Below are positions 16,386 through 19,417 of a DNA stretch of 19,417 bases, one piece after another. The notes below the pieces were generated by a model. That model ran no database searches. It worked only from the letters and a program-made list of their open reading frames with translations, and was not told where the DNA came from. The position numbers were made by a program, and so were the translations under genes. The DNA lies in the NCBI RefSeq assembly GCF_943912555.1, contig NZ_CALTUR010000022.1, positions 1 through 19,417 of the forward strand, written 5' to 3'. The first letter of the stretch is position 1, and each line of letters opens with the position of its first letter. The stretch is from an uncultured Streptococcus sp. GTDB taxonomy: Bacteria > Bacillota > Bacilli > Lactobacillales > Streptococcaceae.

Positions 16386-16420
16386 AAGAAAAAGGCAAGC
16401 ACCGTCTTCTGCTTACCTTT
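16386..16420 (-). terminator. Terminator of the blp-like cluster
   Basis: An 11-bp stem (16410-16420 with 16391-16401, one G-U pair, 8-base loop) followed by a T-rich tail on the minus strand, ten bases after the CPBP gene stop. It separates the bacteriocin region from ccrZ-trmB. A weaker 5-bp AAGCC/GGCTT hairpin follows near 16350-16370. Confidence 0.88.
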
Positions 16421-16429
16421 TCATGATTT

Positions 16430-17041
16430 TTATAAATAATATAAGAGTGGCCAAGCATTGTAAAACATGTGAACTAGAGTAGAAACCCATAAGTTTTGGC
16501 TCTTTTTATAAGCAAAGCCCAGCAACAAGCCCCCAAGTAGATAAAAAATAAACGAAGGGACATTAGAAGGTCCATGCATAAAAGAAAAGAGAGAGGAAGT
16601 TAGCACAAGCCCTAACCAAGAATTGTCAAAAACTGCACCTTGAAGAAGTCCTCTAAAAATGAGTTCCTCCTGGATGGGGCCAAAAACTGAGGAAGTCAAA
16701 ATCAAAGACAGGGAAATTCCTCTGCTGACTTCCGTCAAGTGTTGAACTCCTGCGCCAGAAGAAATAGCGAAGAAATGAATATAAACCAGCGTCTCAAGCA
16801 CACTTAGAAGAAAGATTGCAATGAAAAGTAAAAGTTGTTTCCTGTTTAACATCCCAAAAGAAATCATTTCAAACTTTCTAGCATAAGCAACACTCACCAA
16901 AGTTACAAGAAGACTTACAATAATCAGTGCAGGCTCATTTTGAAAAAAATCCCCATGGTTAATCGTATAAGGAACTGTAATGACGATTATTAGTACTAAA
17001 AATCCAAAACACAAGGCATGAAATTTATCAAAAAACTCCAT
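16430..17041 (-). CDS. CPBP family intramembrane metalloprotease homologue (PncP-like)
   Basis: This 203-aa integral membrane protein has about six hydrophobic segments. It keeps the CPBP/Abi motifs: EELIFRG at residues 125-131 (Glu125, Glu126, Arg130), FSFMHG at 152-157 (His156) and LVHMFYNA at 189-196 (His191, Asn195). These are the proposed zinc-binding and catalytic residues, so it is predicted active. CPBP proteins in pneumococcal bacteriocin loci are linked to self-immunity or peptide maturation. Position at the end of the cluster next to ccrZ matches the pncP gene of the pneumococcal blp locus as I recall it. GGAGGA precedes the ATG; it follows blpZ by 30 bases and is followed by a terminator. 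Confidence 0.92.
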   Translation of the reverse strand: MEFFDKFHALCFGFLVLIIVITVPYTINHGDFFQNEPALIIVSLLVTLVSVAYARKFEMISFGMLNRKQLLLFIAIFLLSVLETLVYIHFFAISSGAGVQHLTEVSRGISLSLILTSSVFGPIQEELIFRGLLQGAVFDNSWLGLVLTSSLFSFMHGPSNVPSFIFYLLGGLLLGFAYKKSQNLWVSTLVHMFYNAWPLLYYL

Positions 17042-17071
17042 AAAATTATCCTCCTCAACAAATAAACTTCC

Positions 17072-17320
17072 CTACAAGCCATCCTTGAGATCTAGTCTTT
17101 CCAAAACAAACCATTTGAGTAACCAAAATCCGACCACATAACCACCCCCTAAGAAGATAGCCATTAAAGCTAGCATGGGATTCAGGAAATAAAAGACAAC
17201 CACAGATACAAAGGTTAGCACAAAAACATTAAAGGCAATGGTGTCAGAAGCCAAGACTAGAATATAAGGTGTCAACCAGTCTAAGGTTTTTGAATCTAGG
17301 AAAAATAAGTGTTTATACAT
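17072..17320 (-). CDS. blpZ: BlpZ-like bacteriocin-locus membrane protein
   Basis: This 82-aa hydrophobic protein (MYKHLFFLDSKTLDWLTPYI...) has two or three membrane segments between about residues 14 and 72 and a short charged tail. It fits my memory of BlpZ, a small protein of the immunity end of the pneumococcal blp locus with no defined biochemical role. AGGAGG lies six bases before the ATG. Neighbours are a 127-aa membrane protein upstream and the CPBP protease downstream, all likely in one operon. Confidence 0.8.
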   Translation of the reverse strand: MYKHLFFLDSKTLDWLTPYILVLASDTIAFNVFVLTFVSVVVFYFLNPMLALMAIFLGGGYVVGFWLLKWFVLERLDLKDGL

Positions 17321-17356
17321 GATGACCTCCTCTTGTCAAGCTCTACTGCTGTAAGA

Positions 17357-17740
17357 TTAAGAAGGCAGTTTGTTCTTTTTAAGTCTAACCTGACTACTAG
17401 ATAATAGATACATTAAGGCATTAAAGACAATGAAAATATGTCCATAGAATAAAATCAACCTCACATCCAAACCAAGATAAAGTTTGACCATCAAAAAGAT
17501 GAGCAAAAGAATTTGAAACCATATCGTTTTTCCAAAAATAAATTTAAAACGGTTTTTAATGTCTGCCTCCTTGATTTGTACCGTCACCCCTTTATTAGCA
17601 AGAAGGAAAACGCCTGCTTCAAATAATCCACTGTAGAGAACAATCCACCCAATCGATACATTAGAGATTTGTAAAAATGTCCCTAAAAGAATATTCAACA
17701 TACTACTCAAGAAAATAACAAGAAATAATCTGTATTTCAT
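17357..17740 (-). CDS. Small multi-spanning membrane protein, candidate bacteriocin immunity protein
   Basis: This 127-aa protein has four predicted membrane segments (about residues 3-24, 30-46, 70-88 and 94-114) and a basic tail ending KKNKLPS. I chose the ATG at 17740 because GGAGG lies seven bases upstream; the ATG 15 bases earlier overlaps that site. Size and topology suit immunity proteins of class II bacteriocin loci, but I do not recognise the family. It occupies the place before blpZ where many pneumococcal strains, as I recall, carry blpY (a CPBP protein). Confidence 0.8.
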   Translation of the reverse strand: MKYRLFLVIFLSSMLNILLGTFLQISNVSIGWIVLYSGLFEAGVFLLANKGVTVQIKEADIKNRFKFIFGKTIWFQILLLIFLMVKLYLGLDVRLILFYGHIFIVFNALMYLLSSSQVRLKKNKLPS

Positions 17741-17822
17741 ATTAAATACCTCCATTCATTTATTTCACGAACTTTTTAATAGAGCCTTCTACTCAAATAT
17801 CCTGATAAAAGAGGAAAAAAAG

Positions 17823-18227
17823 CTACTTTTTATAATACTTCAAGCCCCAAATGAGCAGAAGCATGATAAGCAAGCAGAGAATAGCGCCAATGTAAGCGAT
17901 TAGTTGTTGATAGGATTCTCCTGCTGTGATCCCTCTATACAAACAAATAATAGACATAAAACCTGTCAAGCCTATGAACATGAGTTGATTGGTTCTAGGA
18001 CTAACCAAATCATCATCTTCAAACTCTCTTATCCTCATTTCCCTAGTGAGGTAAACAGTGACCAAAATGGAAACTAAGTTAATAACCACTAAAAGAAATT
18101 GGAGGACTAAGGAAAAATTTAAAAACTGACGAGATAGAAATAGATAAGTAGAGACAAGTAAAGGCAACTGACCTAAGAACAATCTCGCAAGGAAGATGTT
18201 CCGTTTTTTAAAAAATATTTTTTTCAT
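17823..18227 (-). CDS. Small multi-spanning membrane protein, candidate bacteriocin immunity protein
   Basis: This 134-aa protein starts MKKIFFKKRN, a very basic N-terminus, followed by four membrane segments (about residues 11-32, 36-58, 80-97 and 108-129) and a basic end. An acidic loop (FEDDDL) separates segments 2 and 3. The ATG at 18227 has GGAGAAA upstream; longer frames would start before this site. It follows the 106-aa gene by 28 bases. Immunity is inferred only from locus, size and topology. Confidence 0.78.
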   Translation of the reverse strand: MKKIFFKKRNIFLARLFLGQLPLLVSTYLFLSRQFLNFSLVLQFLLVVINLVSILVTVYLTREMRIREFEDDDLVSPRTNQLMFIGLTGFMSIICLYRGITAGESYQQLIAYIGAILCLLIMLLLIWGLKYYKK

Positions 18228-18255
18228 TGCTTTCTCCATTACAATTAAATGACAT

Positions 18256-18576
18256 CTAATCATTTTCTAAAATTTGATAACTTTTGTGAAATGTTTTAGC
18301 AGAAACAACTCTATGATTGGTGATATCTATATAATCACCTGGATAACCAAGAACATACATTCCATAACCAGCAAATCCTCCTCCAACTGTTCCAACTAGA
18401 CCAAACTTGATATTCGTTTCGAGAGAAGTGTTAAGACCTGCCATTAGAATGCGCACATGATTATCCAACCAAACCATATAATTTTTTTGAAAAGCTTCCT
18501 CTACCCAACTTGGTTTAGGAGTTGCTTGACCAATTTCCCAAACATCAACAATTTGATTCCCATATTTTGCCTTCAT
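18256..18576 (-). CDS. Unassigned 106-aa soluble protein in the bacteriocin cluster (phage-like 'PGDYI' fold?)
   Basis: This protein has no signal peptide or double-glycine leader. It begins MKAKYGNQIVDVWEIG, has WVEEAFQKNYMVWLDN around residues 24-39, a glycine-rich centre (VGTVGGGFAGYGMYVLG) and ends with PGDYIDITNHRVVSAKTFHK followed by SYQ. That ending, PGDYI then a short turn and F..(S)Y, resembles small phage proteins with a GDWI...F...Y tail; this is pattern recall, not a search. AAAGGA lies eight bases upstream of the ATG. It starts 14 bases after the bacteriocin peptide stop, so it is tightly linked to it. Possible roles are immunity, peptide modification or toxin; none is shown. Confidence 0.8.
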   Translation of the reverse strand: MKAKYGNQIVDVWEIGQATPKPSWVEEAFQKNYMVWLDNHVRILMAGLNTSLETNIKFGLVGTVGGGFAGYGMYVLGYPGDYIDITNHRVVSAKTFHKSYQILEND

Positions 18577-18590
18577 AGCTTCAATCCTTT

Positions 18591-18818
18591 TTAAATACCA
18601 TTACATGAGTTTGGAGTTCCCCCTATACCATAAGGACCACATGGTTTTGAAAAATGTATAATAGGCCACTTACCATTTAATTGAGCCAAAGTTGGAGAAG
18701 GTGCTAGCCCACCCAATAAACCAGCAATCATATATCCCCAACCTCCGAAACCTCCTTCAACGCAAGCAAGCATATCAGTAGCCATCATTTCAAATTGTGA
18801 CATCGTTTTTGTATTCAT
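18591..18818 (-). CDS. Double-glycine leader bacteriocin peptide (blp type)
   Basis: This 75-aa precursor has the leader MNTKTMSQFEMMATDMLACV followed by EGG, typical of blp peptides; the ABC transporter/peptidase of the locus would cut after Gly23. The mature part is 52 aa, begins FGGWGYMIAGLLGG, has glycine-rich helix-packing character, and ends with two Cys (KPC...NSC) that could form a disulfide. It differs from the BlpI, BlpK, BlpM and BlpN sequences I can recall, so it may be a new or rare variant. No Shine-Dalgarno site is seen in the 20 bases upstream, unlike all its neighbours. The 106-aa gene follows within 14 bases. Confidence 0.9.
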   Translation of the reverse strand: MNTKTMSQFEMMATDMLACVEGGFGGWGYMIAGLLGGLAPSPTLAQLNGKWPIIHFSKPCGPYGIGGTPNSCNGI

Positions 18819-18864
18819 AGGGAATTTAACAACGTAAAGATCTAAAATCTAAAACCATTCACCC

Positions 18865-19221
18865 TTACTTCCGTATGTTCTCATATATTCTCATAATCGC
18901 AACAAGGATAGCAGCTGTCCCACTTGCCAAAGCGATAAGGGTAATGATAATGTTGAGGATTTCAGGCGTACTCCCTATTCTGTTGATAAGACGGAGTAGG
19001 GATATAACTGTCAACTGAATCAGGAGTATTGATTCTACTCTTACCATTGAAGTAAGTCTGTTTTCAACTGCATATAAAAAGGCTGGTAGCAAAACACAAG
19101 CTATAGCAATCACAAACAGATTGCTCCTTGTTTCTTCTCCCTTGTTCACCACGGAAATCATGAGAAGATTTGATGCTATGATCAACGTAGAACAGATGAT
19201 AAAAAAGGATTTCTTATTCAT
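18865..19221 (-). CDS. BlpX-like small membrane protein, candidate immunity protein
   Basis: This 118-aa protein has four membrane segments (about residues 5-25, 34-52, 64-82 and 88-110) and a charged end (RIYENIRK). Size and topology fit blp-locus immunity proteins such as BlpX; the symbol is withheld because I cannot confirm it. GAGGT lies nine bases upstream of the ATG. It precedes the bacteriocin gene by 46 bases and is the first gene of the cluster visible in the window. Confidence 0.8.
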   Translation of the reverse strand: MNKKSFFIICSTLIIASNLLMISVVNKGEETRSNLFVIAIACVLLPAFLYAVENRLTSMVRVESILLIQLTVISLLRLINRIGSTPEILNIIITLIALASGTAAILVAIMRIYENIRK

Positions 19222-19265
19222 TTAATATACCTCACATACTATAGTATTTTATTTCAAACCTAAGA

Positions 19266-19361
19266 AATATTCTTCAAACTACTGCAAACCATCTCGCCGT
19301 AAAGCAGTACTGCCTATAACTAGTTTCCTAGTTTTCTTCAAATACTGATTTTTTATTGAAG
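19266..19361. repeat. Degenerate BOX-like repeat (A-C form)
   Basis: The plus strand shows TCTTCAAAC... CTCGCCGTA at 19271-19300, similar to boxA of the pneumococcal BOX element. Then TAGTTTCCTAGTTTTCTTCA at 19321-19340 and a T-rich stretch ending ATTGAAG resemble boxC. No boxB unit lies between. The match is imperfect and from memory, so it may be a decayed copy. It lies directly upstream of the first bacteriocin-cluster gene. Confidence 0.5.
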
Positions 19362-19385
19362 ACAAGAATGGTAAGCTCATTAAAC

Positions 19386-19391
19386 ATTATA
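19386..19391 (-). promoter_or_regulatory. Possible -10 element upstream of the blp-like cluster
   Basis: The minus strand reads TATAAT after a T-rich stretch. No clear -35 lies 17 bases upstream (the window ends near there). Transcription from it would pass through the BOX-like repeat into the 118-aa gene. A BlpR direct repeat could not be identified. Confidence 0.35.
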
Positions 19392-19417
19392 GCAAAAAAT
19401 AATGATAACATATATTA

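Noticed and set aside
19272..19376. Short minus-strand frame starting MSLPFLSSIKNQ near the window end
   Set aside because: No ribosome binding site, and it runs into the BOX-like repeat and stops inside it; perhaps a gene remnant but not supportable.
1..19417. CRISPR arrays, tRNA or rRNA genes, transposases
   Set aside because: No regularly spaced repeats, cloverleaf sequences, rRNA motifs or transposase-like proteins were seen on either strand.

Overview
The window looks like a chromosomal segment of a mitis-group Streptococcus (S. pneumoniae / S. mitis / S. pseudopneumoniae relatives). The reasons are low GC content, strong Shine-Dalgarno sites, streptococcal versions of TrmB, RimP, RnpM/YlxR and InfB, the order nusA-operon / trmB / ccrZ / blp-type bacteriocin locus, and a degenerate BOX-like repeat. 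Species was judged from recalled protein sequences, not from a search. Every gene I accept is on the minus strand, so transcription runs from high to low coordinates. Starts were re-chosen where the longest reading frame ran into a leader RNA or past the ribosome binding site.

From high to low coordinates: (1) about 16.4-19.4 kb is an AT-rich bacteriocin/immunity (blp-like) cluster. It has a double-glycine leader bacteriocin peptide, an unusual 106-aa soluble protein, three small multi-spanning membrane proteins (candidate immunity proteins), BlpZ and a CPBP-family membrane protease homologue, and ends in a strong terminator. A BOX-like repeat lies at its upstream edge. (2) About 14.8-16.3 kb holds ccrZ and trmB, overlapping by 4 nt, with their own promoter. 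(3) About 9.0-14.8 kb is the transcription/translation operon rimP-nusA-rnpM(ylxR)-ylxQ-infB-rbfA. It has a clear promoter, a perfect hairpin in the leader and an unusually structured 224-bp spacer between infB and rbfA. (4) About 7.7-8.95 kb holds an EcsC-family protein, a 60-aa protein and a tiny membrane protein whose frame is broken by one base in a T6 run. (5) About 5.8-7.7 kb holds a DUF1858 protein, a DUF438-hemerythrin-PAS protein and a DUF1912 protein. (6) About 5.3-5.8 kb holds a small basic protein with a helix-hairpin-helix tail. (7) About 1.2-5.3 kb is a T-box riboswitch followed by acetyltransferase, P-loop kinase and valS, so two uncharacterised enzymes appear to share valine-tRNA control with valyl-tRNA synthetase. 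(8) About 0-1.2 kb holds a C5-cytosine DNA methyltransferase and the first codons of the next gene, probably part of an acquired restriction-modification locus.

The most interesting parts are the bacteriocin cluster with its unassigned 106-aa protein, the frameshifted micro-membrane gene, the multi-hairpin infB-rbfA spacer and the rimP leader hairpin. No rRNA, tRNA, CRISPR array or intact insertion sequence was seen. No stretch over 300 bases lacks a gene; the longest gaps are the T-box leader (about 278 bases) and the infB-rbfA spacer (224 bases).
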